64,000 bases of DNA from Oscillatoriales cyanobacterium. Its GTDB lineage: Bacteria > Cyanobacteriota > Cyanobacteriia > Cyanobacteriales > Microcoleaceae. The notes beneath the pieces are model-generated. The model was not told the origin of the DNA, ran no database searches, and saw only the letters and a list, made by a program, of their open reading frames with translations. Of the stretch, positions 49,031 through 57,187 are shown piece after piece. The position numbers were made by a program, and so were the translations under genes. How positions within the stretch are numbered: the stretch's first letter is position 1; the number at the start of each line of letters is the position of its first letter. The stretch lies in contig RDYN01000030.1 in NCBI GenBank assembly GCA_004293365.1, forward strand, positions 1 through 64,000, in the 5' to 3' direction.

Positions 49031-49624
49031 GTGGCAGAAAAACTTCCCGAAACTCCCGACATTGAACCGTTGACTCGCACTCAAGTTTTAGTAGCAATGG
49101 GCGTGACAGCAATTATGTTGCTGGCGGTAGCTAAATTGTGGTTGCTATTTGGATCGGTATCGCTTTTGCCAGTCAAATTGAGCGTCATGGATTTGTTCAA
49201 AGGATTTGCGATCGGACTGGCAATTACAGGCGGTAGTGCGATCGTATACCAACTCTGGCCGGGTTATCGCCGGAGTGCAGACATTTACTTAGAAGTAGTG
49301 CTCAAACCTTTGTTTTGGCCGGATTTAATTTGGCTTGGATTGCTGCCGGGACTTAGCGAAGAATTGCTATTTCGAGGCGTGATGCTGTCTGCTTTGGGAT
49401 TGAATGTGACCGGTTTAGTTTTATCGAGTTTTTGTTTCGGAATTCTGCACTTGGGAGGAATGGATCAGTGGCCTTATGCTGTTTGGGCGACGGCGGTGGG
49501 ATTGTTGCTGGGTTACAGTGTGTTAGCGACTGGCAATTTGTTAGTACCAATTACTGCTCATGTCTGCACGAATTTGATTTCTAGCTGTGTTTGGAAGTGG
49601 GAACACAGTATGGTGAAGCGGTAG
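49031..49624 (+). CDS. CPBP family intramembrane metalloprotease
   Basis: A 197-residue membrane protein starting at GTG. The signature SEELLFRGVMLSALG carries the paired glutamates and arginine; FCFGILHLGG and PITAHVCTNL supply the two catalytic histidine motifs. It belongs to the Abi/CPBP group that includes Rce1-type prenyl-protein proteases; bacterial members often process peptides or lack a known substrate. Four or more membrane spans. It follows the DUF3326 gene by 32 bp and may be co-transcribed. Confidence 0.9.
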   Translation: MAEKLPETPDIEPLTRTQVLVAMGVTAIMLLAVAKLWLLFGSVSLLPVKLSVMDLFKGFAIGLAITGGSAIVYQLWPGYRRSADIYLEVVLKPLFWPDLIWLGLLPGLSEELLFRGVMLSALGLNVTGLVLSSFCFGILHLGGMDQWPYAVWATAVGLLLGYSVLATGNLLVPITAHVCTNLISSCVWKWEHSMVKR

Positions 49625-49638
49625 GGCGATCGCACGGA

Positions 49639-49859
49639 TTAGTTTGTAGTGAGGACTTCAGTCCGCAGAAATCAGAGGACTAAAGTCCGAAGGATCGAAC
49701 CTTTTTTATTAGTTTGTAGTGAGGACTTCAGTCCGCCAGTCCGCAGAAATCAGAAGATTAAAGTCCGAAGGATCGAACCTTTTTTATTAGTTTGTAGTGA
49801 GGACTTCAGTCCGCAGAAATCAGAGGACTAAAGTCCGAACGATCGAACCTTTTTTATGA
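49639..49859. repeat. Three tandem copies of a 60-80 bp hairpin element
   Basis: Each unit reads TTAGTTTGTAGTGAGGACTT ... CAGTCCGCAGAAATCAGA ... GACTAAAGTCCGAA(G/C)GATCGAACCTTTTTTAT. The pattern is like the 26-bp inverted repeats at 11257 and 51339 but with a diverged second arm. The single-arm fragment at 88-120 is a fourth relative. Confidence 0.85.
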
Positions 49860-49922
49860 TGTAATTTACGAGACACACTCAATTGACTTTTGATATATTG
49901 AAACCGCCGAATCCGGTTTTTG

Positions 49923-50339
49923 TTAAGGCAATTGATAACTGCTCGATCGCACAATCAATTCACCTTGCGCTGGGTTGCGGCTGAAAATAAAAGCTCCTTC
50001 TTGAGTTTCGCCGCTTGACAAAAAATCGATTTGCTGGTCGCCGGATTCCAAGACTTCGCCGCCCGCGCGGAGTTCGGCAATAACTTGCACTGATTCGGCC
50101 GTTTCGCCGCCAGTGTTAGTAACTGTAAACGGCACGTAAAATTGCCCTTGGGTTTCGCGAATGGGCTCGTTGCGAGTCACAGAAATCACCGGAGGTTCCT
50201 GTTTTTTAGTCGCCCAGTTGTAGAGTACGAGTCCGGTGATGATAGACAGGATGAAACAGGCGATCGCAAATGTCACCCATTCAGCAAAAGTTCTTTTTTG
50301 TGGCTGTTCGTTATTACTTTCAGCCTTACTTTCCGTCAT
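49923..50339 (-). CDS. TIGR02588 family protein
   Basis: A 138-residue protein with one membrane span (WVTFAIACFILSIITGLVLY, residues about 22-41) and an outside domain with PPVISVTRNEPIR, YVPFTVTNTGGETAESVQVIAELR and FIFSRNPAQGELIVR. The start ATG 50339 overlaps the stop of the upstream gene in ATGA. The family is known only as the constant partner of the TIGR02587 membrane protein encoded here just before it. Confidence 0.82.
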   Translation of the reverse strand: MTESKAESNNEQPQKRTFAEWVTFAIACFILSIITGLVLYNWATKKQEPPVISVTRNEPIRETQGQFYVPFTVTNTGGETAESVQVIAELRAGGEVLESGDQQIDFLSSGETQEGAFIFSRNPAQGELIVRSSSYQLP

Positions 50340-51193
50340 ACCGCTAACCTCCCCGCAGCGCCCCCAATTGTCGCCGGCAATCCCAATACTAACGTATAGC
50401 TCAACCAAATCGACCACGGATCGTCAAAGCTGAGTTTGTGGAAGAAAAACAGCATAAATGCAGAAGCCGCCAGCGATACTAAGTACGCCATCACAGTTTC
50501 GCTGAGGGGACGCTGAAAAATTCCTCGCTGCTGCTGGCGTTTTGCTTGATAAGTAAAGTCGGCTGCGAATACAATACCGTAGGAAATTAGCAGCGAAGCG
50601 GCGATAATTGCTAATTGCCAAGGTGGCGAAATAGCTGCTGCTAGCATGGGAATTTCGTCGGTAGGGGCGATGTTGAAAGCAATGATCGCAGCGCCGATTA
50701 AAGTAGCGCCGATATCTGCTAAAGTTGGGTTAATCGCAGGTTCGCTGTCGCTGTCTGAGCTTTGATAGCGATCGCCGCTCAAGAAACCGTTTGCTAGGGC
50801 CACTCCCAAAGAAAAAGGCAGCCCTTCAAAGATGATTTTCCCCAAAGTTTCTTGCAGCGGTGTCTCCGGCGTAATTTCCCTGAGTAAAAACAGGACAAAA
50901 GCCGCGCAGACAATGCCAATGGCGATCGCTTCTACGGTATCCATTGCAGCGTCTCGCCAGCGGATGTCCTTGGTTTTGCGAAAACCTTCAGTGCGAGTCA
51001 GCAAGAAAACGGCGATCAAAGTAGTTGCGATCGCGATCGACATTTGCGCTGGTTTAGTAGAGGAACCTATCCACCAAACCTCCATCGTATACAGCAGCGG
51101 AATCCCGAACAAAAATCCGCCCGATGCACCTCGAATGATATCGTTTAGTTCGTTAAACCACGGATTTTTACGGTGTTTTTTTGCCTTGTTCAT
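50336..51193 (-). CDS. TIGR02587 family membrane protein
   Basis: A 285-residue protein with about seven or eight membrane spans, starting MNKAKKHRKNPWFNELNDII; the ATG at 51193 is favoured over a TTG at 51232. FGIPLLYTMEVWWIG and EGLPFSLGVALANGFLSGDR are typical. It forms an overlapping pair (ATGA) with the TIGR02588 gene. The pair occurs in various bacteria without an assigned role; the topology suggests transport. Confidence 0.82.
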   Translation of the reverse strand: MNKAKKHRKNPWFNELNDIIRGASGGFLFGIPLLYTMEVWWIGSSTKPAQMSIAIATTLIAVFLLTRTEGFRKTKDIRWRDAAMDTVEAIAIGIVCAAFVLFLLREITPETPLQETLGKIIFEGLPFSLGVALANGFLSGDRYQSSDSDSEPAINPTLADIGATLIGAAIIAFNIAPTDEIPMLAAAISPPWQLAIIAASLLISYGIVFAADFTYQAKRQQQRGIFQRPLSETVMAYLVSLAASAFMLFFFHKLSFDDPWSIWLSYTLVLGLPATIGGAAGRLAV

Positions 51194-51338
51194 GTTTGAG
51201 TCAAAACGCGCCTCTAAAAATTGGAAAATCAACTCTTTTTAAACATTTTTCAAAAGAATACCATATTTATGGTATTCTTTCTCTAACTCGGGACGTAAAT
51301 TTGATATTATATCATATCCAATTACCTGCCATAAAAAC

Positions 51339-51397
51339 GGTTTGTAGTGAGGACTTTAGTCCTCATAATCAGAGGACTAAAGTCCTCACTACAAACC
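51339..51397. repeat. Perfect 26-bp inverted repeat, GGTTTGTAGTGAGGAC family
   Basis: Arms 51339-51364 and 51372-51397 (GGTTTGTAGTGAGGACTTTA..., complement after a 7-nt loop). Same element as at 11257-11316. Confidence 0.9.
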
Positions 51398-51431
51398 AAT
51401 ATACATGATATAATTGATAAGTTGGCATATT

Positions 51432-51653
51432 TCAAATATTGTCATAGATAGCATCTTCCTCGCTGTAGCCAGCTAATAATTGCTCAGCAGCAAGACGATG
51501 CCAAGCAGCATTTTCCTCTTCGGTGTCCGTTGTATCTTCCACCAAAACAATAACCCTGACTTCTTGGTTAGCTGCCAAGTATTTTAAGAGGGTATCGGGA
51601 AATTCGATTTTCCCTTCATCTGTGACTTTTGCAGGAAACTCGTAGGCTTTCAT
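51432..51653 (-). CDS. Small antitoxin-like protein
   Basis: A 73-residue acidic protein. The N-terminal YEFPAKVTDEGKIEFPDTLL resembles AbrB-type strands, and ENAAWHRLAAEQLLAGYSEE, DAIYDNI is an acidic helical tail such as antitoxins use to bind a toxin. No toxin gene follows; the 3' side is repeat DNA. It is the last gene of a leftward group from 53020. Function is inferred from pattern only. Confidence 0.6.
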   Translation of the reverse strand: MKAYEFPAKVTDEGKIEFPDTLLKYLAANQEVRVIVLVEDTTDTEEENAAWHRLAAEQLLAGYSEEDAIYDNI

Positions 51654-51680
51654 GATTGTTAGATCGGGTTTTTTACAACA

Positions 51681-52214
51681 TTACACAGTTGGTGATTTAG
51701 TTTCTATTTGCTTAACTTGGTTTTGCAACCTTTCAACTTCATCAATTAACTGCAACACTGTAATTGCAATATCTGGTCTAACTTCTGGTTCGGCACTATT
51801 GTCAATCTGTGAATGCGCCCAATCTTGCAGTTGCTTTAACTTTCTTAGTTTGCTAAAGACAGGATTGCCATCATGTTCAGCAATACTCGCAACTTCCTGA
51901 CTAAATGCAGCTAACCTAGCAAATAGTTCATCCTTGCACGAACCTGCCAAAATGCGCCCATCAACTGTGTAATGTACCAGATTAGGAGCAGTGAATGTCA
52001 CATGAGGCTTATCTAAAAAGTTATTATCTAAACCTTGCGATGAATCAAAAATTTTGCAAACACTCTTTAATGTTTGTGTGAATTGTTCCTGTTCTTCAAC
52101 TGTCAGCGGACGCTCAAACAACACACTATGAGTATGTGCAGTAATGCCATTATCTGTAGTTGTGCGATTTGTAGAACGAATTGTTAAATCGTTAAAGTTG
52201 TATTTTTTTTTCAT
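51681..52214 (-). CDS. Hypothetical protein coupled to the ADP-ribosyltransferase-like gene
   Basis: A 177-residue soluble protein. It starts with ATG immediately after the upstream stop codon (TAAATG), so translation is probably coupled. The basic start MKKKYNFNDLTIRSTNRTTT is followed by a mixed region and a C-terminal coiled coil (TVLQLIDEVERLQNQVKQIE). No family recognised. Given position it may be an inhibitor, immunity or accessory protein for its neighbour; that is inference. Confidence 0.65.
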   Translation of the reverse strand: MKKKYNFNDLTIRSTNRTTTDNGITAHTHSVLFERPLTVEEQEQFTQTLKSVCKIFDSSQGLDNNFLDKPHVTFTAPNLVHYTVDGRILAGSCKDELFARLAAFSQEVASIAEHDGNPVFSKLRKLKQLQDWAHSQIDNSAEPEVRPDIAITVLQLIDEVERLQNQVKQIETKSPTV

Positions 52215-52592
52215 TTATCCTGCTTCCTGGTAAGGTTGAAAGTCAGCTTTTTCATTTAAAAATTCAAAGGCATTAATTGAAAACCATATTTGTTGTGCGG
52301 AGAACATCACATTGGCAATTGGCTCAATTCTAGCTTCTCCTCTATCCAGCAGATAGTTTAATTCTACCACAGGCAAAGACATTTCAATAACTGTGCAGCC
52401 TAACGCCTCCAAACCTGGTGATAGGGCAGCAAAGAACCAGGCTACTTCTGGATCTAACGCAGCATACCAACCTTGACCTAATTGTACAGGCTGAGTTTGC
52501 AAAGCTAGCAAGCGAGATCCATTTAACCCGTTATTCAAAATATCCAATGCACTCTCAATATCTGTACCGTGATAGATTGTTACGATTGCCAT
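52215..52592 (-). CDS. ADP-ribosyltransferase-like protein (DUF3990-type pattern)
   Basis: A 125-residue protein from ATG 52592 (MAIVTIYHGTDIESALDILN); an upstream ATG at 52634 would add 14 residues. IYHGTDIESALDILNNGLN, then GQGWYAALDPEVAWFFA match the order of DUF3990/ART folds, where the first strand's YHGT/S and the later (G)W/FY...A..FA motifs bind NAD. A candidate catalytic Glu is in GEARIEPI. It lies directly downstream of the cut vapC remnant and ahead of a coupled unknown gene. Could be a toxin or a domesticated enzyme. Family assignment is by pattern, not by search. Confidence 0.55.
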   Translation of the reverse strand: MAIVTIYHGTDIESALDILNNGLNGSRLLALQTQPVQLGQGWYAALDPEVAWFFAALSPGLEALGCTVIEMSLPVVELNYLLDRGEARIEPIANVMFSAQQIWFSINAFEFLNEKADFQPYQEAG

Positions 52593-52679
52593 AACTATGC
52601 CTTGAATAAGTGTGGTTATTCGCAATCGTCTCATAATGTTTGTTGCTAAACAACGATATTTTTTTTCGTTCGCTCGTGG

Positions 52680-52709
52680 TTAGGCATGAGTGTCCAACAA
52701 CAGCCTCAT
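52680..52709 (-). pseudogene. vapC: vapC toxin remnant, nine codons
   Basis: ATGAGGCTGTTGTTGGACAC and CATGCC then TAA, read leftward, encode MRLLLDTHA-stop. MRLLLDTHxFLWW is the usual start of VapC PIN-domain ribonucleases, including the first metal-binding Asp. The ATG overlaps the stop of the antitoxin gene (GGAATGAGG), the normal vapBC junction. All the rest of the toxin is absent and other sequence follows. Confidence 0.75.
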
Positions 52710-53020
52710 TCCATGTACTCCTTAAATTCTTGGCTCTGCTGAGTTTGTGGTGATAAACAAACCGCATATCCTTGCTCAAACGGCATCACAGAATCGCCAA
52801 TAGTTGTCTCTGATACCGTATCCACCGTAAAATCATCGGACATCCAAACCATGCCTTTAGCACTTCCTGCTTTCCGATTGGGTTTAGCTTGTTTGGGAAT
52901 TCCTACCAATTTTACAACAGGCTGGTTATCCTGAGTAATCGCAACTTCTTCTCCTCTCATCGCCGCTTCGATCAATTCCAGAAGTTTTTCTTTGGCTTCA
53001 ACAATGTCTACTTCATACAT
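52706..53020 (-). CDS. Phd/YefM-family antitoxin (VapB-type) with internal extra segment
   Basis: A 104-residue protein; YEVDIVEAKEKLLELIEAAM, then RGEEVAITQDNQPVVKLVGI, is the DNA-binding Phd fold. KGMVWMSDDF and a terminal FKEYME match the toxin-binding C-terminus of cyanobacterial VapB/Phd proteins. Between DDF and FKEYME there are about 34 residues (TVDTVSETTIGDSVMPFEQG...) where relatives have around six. An AAGGAGG ribosome site precedes ATG 53020. Its toxin is reduced to nine codons, so the antitoxin may persist as a regulator. Confidence 0.82.
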   Translation of the reverse strand: MYEVDIVEAKEKLLELIEAAMRGEEVAITQDNQPVVKLVGIPKQAKPNRKAGSAKGMVWMSDDFTVDTVSETTIGDSVMPFEQGYAVCLSPQTQQSQEFKEYME

Positions 53021-53065
53021 AACTTGTGCCTCCTTAATATCAATTTACAACATCACCATTCTCAC

Positions 53066-54622
53066 TCAATTCGATAAATCTTCTGACTCCAAATCAATCG
53101 AGGGCAACTCCATATCATCCGACTGCAACTGAGCCGGAGTAGCCGGAATTGCCGCAATAATTGCATCGATTACTCTAGCCACGGGAATAATTTCCATCCC
53201 CAAATCTGGCACGGGTTGATTCTTTGGAATAATTGCCCTTTTGAACCCCAACTTAGCCGCCTCCCTCAGCCGCAATTCTAATTGAGCAACTGGCCGCACC
53301 TGTCCTCCCAAACCGACTTCACCCAGCAAGACAGTGCGCGCATCAATTACCCGATCGCGAAAACTGGCCACCACCGCGATCGCAACTGCCAAATCCGCCG
53401 TCGGTTCCTCCACCTTCAACCCGCCCACCGACGCCACAATCGTATCCAACTTAGACAAAGGAATCCCCACCCTTTTCTCCAAAACCGCCAAAATTTGCTG
53501 CAATCTAGAATTGTCCACACCAGTAGTAGAACGGCGCGGCGAACCAAAACTCGCAGGGCTGACTAACGCCTGAATTTCTACTAAAATCGGTCGAGTTCCT
53601 TCGCAAGCAACCGTCGTCGAAGTACCGGGCGAAAATTCATCTTTATTGCCTAAAAACAACTCCGACGGATTGTCTACTTCTCGCAAACCGTGTGCTACCA
53701 TTTCAAAAACACCGATTTCGTGAGTCGCACCAAAACGGTTTTTCATCGATCGCAAAAGCCGGTGAGAAGCAAAGCGATCGCCCTCAAAATAAAGTACAGT
53801 ATCTACCAAATGCTCCAAAACCCTCGGCCCCGCCAAAGCTCCATCCTTCGTAACGTGACCGACAATAAATAAAGTAATATTTTCCCTTTTCGCCACCTGC
53901 ATCAAAGCCGAAGTACATTCCCGCACCTGAGCCACCGAACCCGGAGCCGATGTTAAACTAGCAAAATAAATAGTTTGGATGCTGTCAATCACCGCCACAT
54001 TCGGTTTCAGCGCTTCCAACTCCCGCAAAACAACTTCTAAATCCGTCTCGGGAAGTAAATAGAAATTCTCCGCTGAGTTGTCTTCCAAATCAGTTTTAAC
54101 TTCCCCGTTGCTGCCAGATTTATGTCCGCCGTTGCTTGACAAATCGACCGGATTGGCCACGCCCAAACGCTGCGATCGCAACTTCACCTGCTGACCGGAC
54201 TCCTCCGCACTCACATAGAGTATTCTATCCTTGCGCGCCAACATATTCGCCACCTGCAACAGCAGCGTCGATTTCCCGATTCCCGGTTCCCCGCCAATCA
54301 ACACCAGCGAGCCCGGAACAATTCCGCCTCCCAAAACTCGATCGAGCTCCCCGAAACCAGAAGGCCAGCGAGACTGAGTTTGGTCAGCAATCTGCGATAA
54401 TCTAAAAGATACCCTTGGTTGACCCTTCGACTTATCAGGAGGCGAACCGCCAACTGTCTTAGTTGTCACCCCAGTTAAACCACCCCGTGGCACACCAGCA
54501 GTAGACTGCTCTACCTGCTCGTCAAAAGAATCCCACTTCTGACAGCTAGGACACCTGCCAAAATATTGTGGTGAATCATAGCCGCATTCCCGACAAATAT
54601 ATTGTATTCGAGGTTTAGGCAT
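53066..54622 (-). CDS. radA: DNA repair protein RadA (Sms)
   Basis: RecA-like branch migration helicase, 518 residues. The N-terminal zinc finger is CRECGYDSPQYFGRCPSC, the Walker A is GEPGIGKSTLL, and the RadA-specific KNRFG follows in MKNRFGATHEIGVFEM. The C-terminal Lon-like domain is complete (VGGLKVEEPTADLAVAIAVV). An insertion with GGHKSGSNGEVKTDLEDNS enlarges it slightly. It diverges from rpaB with 150 bp between. Confidence 0.96.
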   Translation of the reverse strand: MPKPRIQYICRECGYDSPQYFGRCPSCQKWDSFDEQVEQSTAGVPRGGLTGVTTKTVGGSPPDKSKGQPRVSFRLSQIADQTQSRWPSGFGELDRVLGGGIVPGSLVLIGGEPGIGKSTLLLQVANMLARKDRILYVSAEESGQQVKLRSQRLGVANPVDLSSNGGHKSGSNGEVKTDLEDNSAENFYLLPETDLEVVLRELEALKPNVAVIDSIQTIYFASLTSAPGSVAQVRECTSALMQVAKRENITLFIVGHVTKDGALAGPRVLEHLVDTVLYFEGDRFASHRLLRSMKNRFGATHEIGVFEMVAHGLREVDNPSELFLGNKDEFSPGTSTTVACEGTRPILVEIQALVSPASFGSPRRSTTGVDNSRLQQILAVLEKRVGIPLSKLDTIVASVGGLKVEEPTADLAVAIAVVASFRDRVIDARTVLLGEVGLGGQVRPVAQLELRLREAAKLGFKRAIIPKNQPVPDLGMEIIPVARVIDAIIAAIPATPAQLQSDDMELPSIDLESEDLSN

Positions 54623-54773
54623 TGTTTACTATCATAAATAGTCACCCTAACATTTAGAAAAGTCTGAGTTAAAGCAATTATCAAGCTTTCAGACCGATCG
54701 CACACATGATTCAATCTGTATCTTCTATGATAGGGTACAAAAAATTAACATTATCTGAAATGTAACTTAAGGA

Positions 54774-55517
54774 GTGCTCGGTAACTTGGAAAACCATAAA
54801 GAAAAAATTCTGGTAGTCGATGACGAAGCCAGTATCCGCCGCATTCTGGAGACTCGCCTTTCCATGATTGGCTACGATGTCGTCACCGCTGCTGACGGCG
54901 AAGAAGCTCTCGAAACATTTCGCAACACCGAACCCGACTTAGTAGTTTTGGACGTGATGATGCCGAAGCTCGACGGTTACGGCGTCTGTCAGGAGTTGCG
55001 GAAAGAATCAGACGTACCCATCATCATGCTAACCGCTTTGGGAGACGTAGCCGATCGCATCACCGGTTTAGAATTGGGCGCCGACGATTACGTCGTCAAA
55101 CCCTTCTCTCCCAAAGAGCTCGAAGCCCGCATCCGTTCAGTCCTGCGCCGGGTTGACAAAAACGGCGCGTCAGGCATTCCCAGTTCTGGAGTCATCCACG
55201 TCACCAACATTAGGATTGACACCAACAAGCGCCAAGTTTACAAAGGCGACGAACGAATTCGGCTCACCGGCATGGAATTCAGCTTGTTAGAGCTGCTTGT
55301 CAGCCGTTCTGGAGAGCCTTTTTCGCGATCGGAAATTTTGCAAGAAGTTTGGGGATACACGCCAGAACGCCACGTAGACACCCGCGTAGTGGACGTTCAC
55401 ATCTCGCGGCTGAGGGCTAAGTTGGAAGACGACCCCAGCAATCCCGAATTAATTCTCACCGCCCGCGGCACCGGCTATCTATTCCAGCGCATTGTCGAAA
55501 TTGGGGAAGTTGGTTGA
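54774..55517 (+). CDS. rpaB: OmpR-type response regulator RpaB (Ycf27)
   Basis: Essential cyanobacterial regulator of high-light and phycobilisome/photosystem genes; partner of the kinase Hik33/NblS. Receiver domain: Asp16-Asp17 in LVVDDE, phospho-acceptor Asp60 in LVVLDVMMP and Lys109 in DDYVVKPF. DNA-binding winged helix: RIRLTGMEFSLLELLVSRSG ... EVWGYTPERHVDTRVVDVHI. The start GTG 54774 or the TTG four codons later give products that fit (LENHKEKILVVDDE). TATGAT at 54726 is a possible -10 box. The sequence is very close to known RpaB. Confidence 0.96.
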   Translation: MLGNLENHKEKILVVDDEASIRRILETRLSMIGYDVVTAADGEEALETFRNTEPDLVVLDVMMPKLDGYGVCQELRKESDVPIIMLTALGDVADRITGLELGADDYVVKPFSPKELEARIRSVLRRVDKNGASGIPSSGVIHVTNIRIDTNKRQVYKGDERIRLTGMEFSLLELLVSRSGEPFSRSEILQEVWGYTPERHVDTRVVDVHISRLRAKLEDDPSNPELILTARGTGYLFQRIVEIGEVG

Positions 55518-55760
55518 CAGTTGACCTGGGACAGTTGACAGTTGGCAATTGGCAATTGGCAGTTGTTAAATTACCAACTACTAATTATAAAACTTAAGCA
55601 CGGGTATCCAGAAACCGGGTTTTTCAACCAAAATATTTGGTTAAAACCCTCAATCTCGGTAAAAAACCCGGTTTCTTGGTCAGTGAGTACATCAGGCCTA
55701 AATGACTAATAAATGACTAATGATATCATCTCCGATCGATTACCATAACAAAAACGATTC
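55518..55760. other. Gap after rpaB with TTGACAG repeats
   Basis: TTGACAGTTGACC ... GACAGTTGACAGTTGGCAATT (55515-55566) is a short tandem repeat like that at 5639. A hairpin AGAAACCGGGTTTTT...AAAAACCCGGTTTCTTGG stands at 55610-55677. Confidence 0.6.
55610..55677. repeat. AGAAACCGGGTTTTT hairpin element
   Basis: CCAGAAACCGGGTTTTTCAACC faces GGTAAAAAACCCGGTTTCTTGG. Third copy of the family at 44494-44648. Confidence 0.85.
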
Positions 55761-55821
55761 GGTTCGTAGTGCGTCCTGGTGTCCGCAGAATAAGAGCGGA
55801 CACCAGGACGCACTACGAACC
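55761..55821. repeat. Perfect 26-bp inverted repeat, GGTTCGTAGTGCGTCC variant
   Basis: Arms 55761-55786 and 55796-55821, GGTTCGTAGTGCGTCCTGGT... and its complement, with a 9-nt loop. The framework GGTT(T/C)GTAGTG is shared with 11257 and 51339 while the inner stem differs on both arms, showing that pairing is maintained. Confidence 0.9.
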
Positions 55822-55841
55822 TTAATGCTAAGTCACGACTA

Positions 55842-56492
55842 ATGACAAAATCCGATCCAAATAAAGTTTTGCGGCAATTACCCTTAGTTGCGGGAGGGTT
55901 AGCAGGTACGCTGCTGATGGTCAACCGCTTGCTGACTCTTCAAATTACAGACTCTCAAACTCGATCGGACGTTTTGGGAGTAATTATCAGCGCCCTGCTG
56001 ATTTTAACAGGTTTGCTGTGGCAACAGGTGCAAGCGCGATCGCCCGATTCCGTACAGCTTGTCGGCGAAGAAGGTTTTGAGTTTCCGCCGGATTTGCCCG
56101 ATGCCGTCAAGCTAGAATTAGCCTGGGCGTCGCGCTTGCTGTTGACAAATACCGCCACAAGGGCGATCGTCATTGTATATCGAGGAAAAGTTTTATTGAG
56201 GCGCGGCATCTTAGGCATCAATCCCCAAGTCAAACCCGGGCCAATTTTGCAGCGAGTGCTCGACAAAAACAAACCAGTTTATTTAGTAAATCTGAACATC
56301 TATCCCGGCAAAATCGAATTCGACTATTTGCCAGAAAATACCCAAGGAGTCATCTGTCAGCCATTGGGCAGCCAAGGAGTTTTAATTTTAGGTGCTAACG
56401 CGCCGCGCAGCTATACCAAACAAGATGAAAACTGGGTAGAAGGCATTGCCGAAAAACTAGAAAATACCCTCAGCCAGCATTTAAATTCTTAA
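55842..56492 (+). CDS. Cofactor assembly of complex C subunit B (CCB2/CCB4-like)
   Basis: A 216-residue protein of the family that assists covalent haem attachment to cytochrome b6 in the b6f complex. Two membrane spans at the start (LPLVAGGLAGTLLMVNRLLT and DVLGVIISALLILTGLLWQQ) are followed by a soluble domain with ELAWASRLLLTNTATRAIVI, GVICQPLGSQGVLILGANAP and DENWVEGIAEKLE. Directly upstream is an inverted repeat. The YggT-like (CCB3-type) gene at 8821 may belong to the same pathway. Confidence 0.85.
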   Translation: MTKSDPNKVLRQLPLVAGGLAGTLLMVNRLLTLQITDSQTRSDVLGVIISALLILTGLLWQQVQARSPDSVQLVGEEGFEFPPDLPDAVKLELAWASRLLLTNTATRAIVIVYRGKVLLRRGILGINPQVKPGPILQRVLDKNKPVYLVNLNIYPGKIEFDYLPENTQGVICQPLGSQGVLILGANAPRSYTKQDENWVEGIAEKLENTLSQHLNS

Positions 56493-56523
56493 CCAATTCT
56501 ACAATCTACTGTAAAACTCAAAA

Positions 56524-57156
56524 GTGACAAAAAAAACTGGTTGGAAAAATTGGAGAATGTTGCTCGGTATTAGTTCTCTGGTGCTGGCAGTATTGATTAG
56601 CATATCTGGTTTTTTAGGAGATGAACAAGCTAACTTGCGAGCCACTTGGGAAACTGATGTGCCAACCCACAAAATCCCTTTTTTTTACTGGGCAGTGCTT
56701 TTTTACAACTATACAGGTATACTACTGACTGGCATAATTTTCCTGGTGGTGTCGATACTCATTCCTCTTTCGCATTATTCTGAAGTAACGAAGGAAACAA
56801 AGTCCCTAGCCTTTACTAGCGCTGCTGCAATTGGGATGTCTTTGGTAGCTTTGACGATCGCAGTGTATAGTGCTTTTTCACTGATATTTGTCAGCTATCA
56901 TCATGTTAGCAGTGCAGAGTTTGACGGCGACAAATACAACTTAGGCTTGATCTCGTCGCTTGGTAGCGATTCTTTTGTCGTCATTGGCAAATGCGATCGC
57001 TTCAATATCCGCTGTGATTGCTACGGGGTTAGCCGTTTAGACACTGGAGAGTATGACGAAACTTCGGCAACTGCCAGCCTTGAACGAGATGTGAAAACAC
57101 AAATTATTTATATCAATACTCAAAGTTCGACTATGCCAATCGATTGCCAACCGTAA
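56524..57156 (+). CDS. Tandem membrane paralogue A (unknown)
   Basis: A 210-residue protein starting at GTG, with three hydrophobic regions (LLGISSLVLAVLISISGFLG, GILLTGIIFLVVSILIPLSH, AIGMSLVALTIAVYSAFSLI) and a C-terminal domain containing FVVIGKCDRFNIRCDCYGVS. It is a paralogue of the next gene. The cluster of three cysteines C-x(6)-C-x-C-Y is shared. No family recognised. Confidence 0.68.
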   Translation: MTKKTGWKNWRMLLGISSLVLAVLISISGFLGDEQANLRATWETDVPTHKIPFFYWAVLFYNYTGILLTGIIFLVVSILIPLSHYSEVTKETKSLAFTSAAAIGMSLVALTIAVYSAFSLIFVSYHHVSSAEFDGDKYNLGLISSLGSDSFVVIGKCDRFNIRCDCYGVSRLDTGEYDETSATASLERDVKTQIIYINTQSSTMPIDCQP

Positions 57157-57187
57157 AATCTACTAAAATCCACTATAAAATTCAAAA

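Noticed and set aside
54640-54773. RpaB-type HLR1 site before rpaB
   Set aside because: One half-site-like ATGTAAC is present, but no second copy at the correct spacing.
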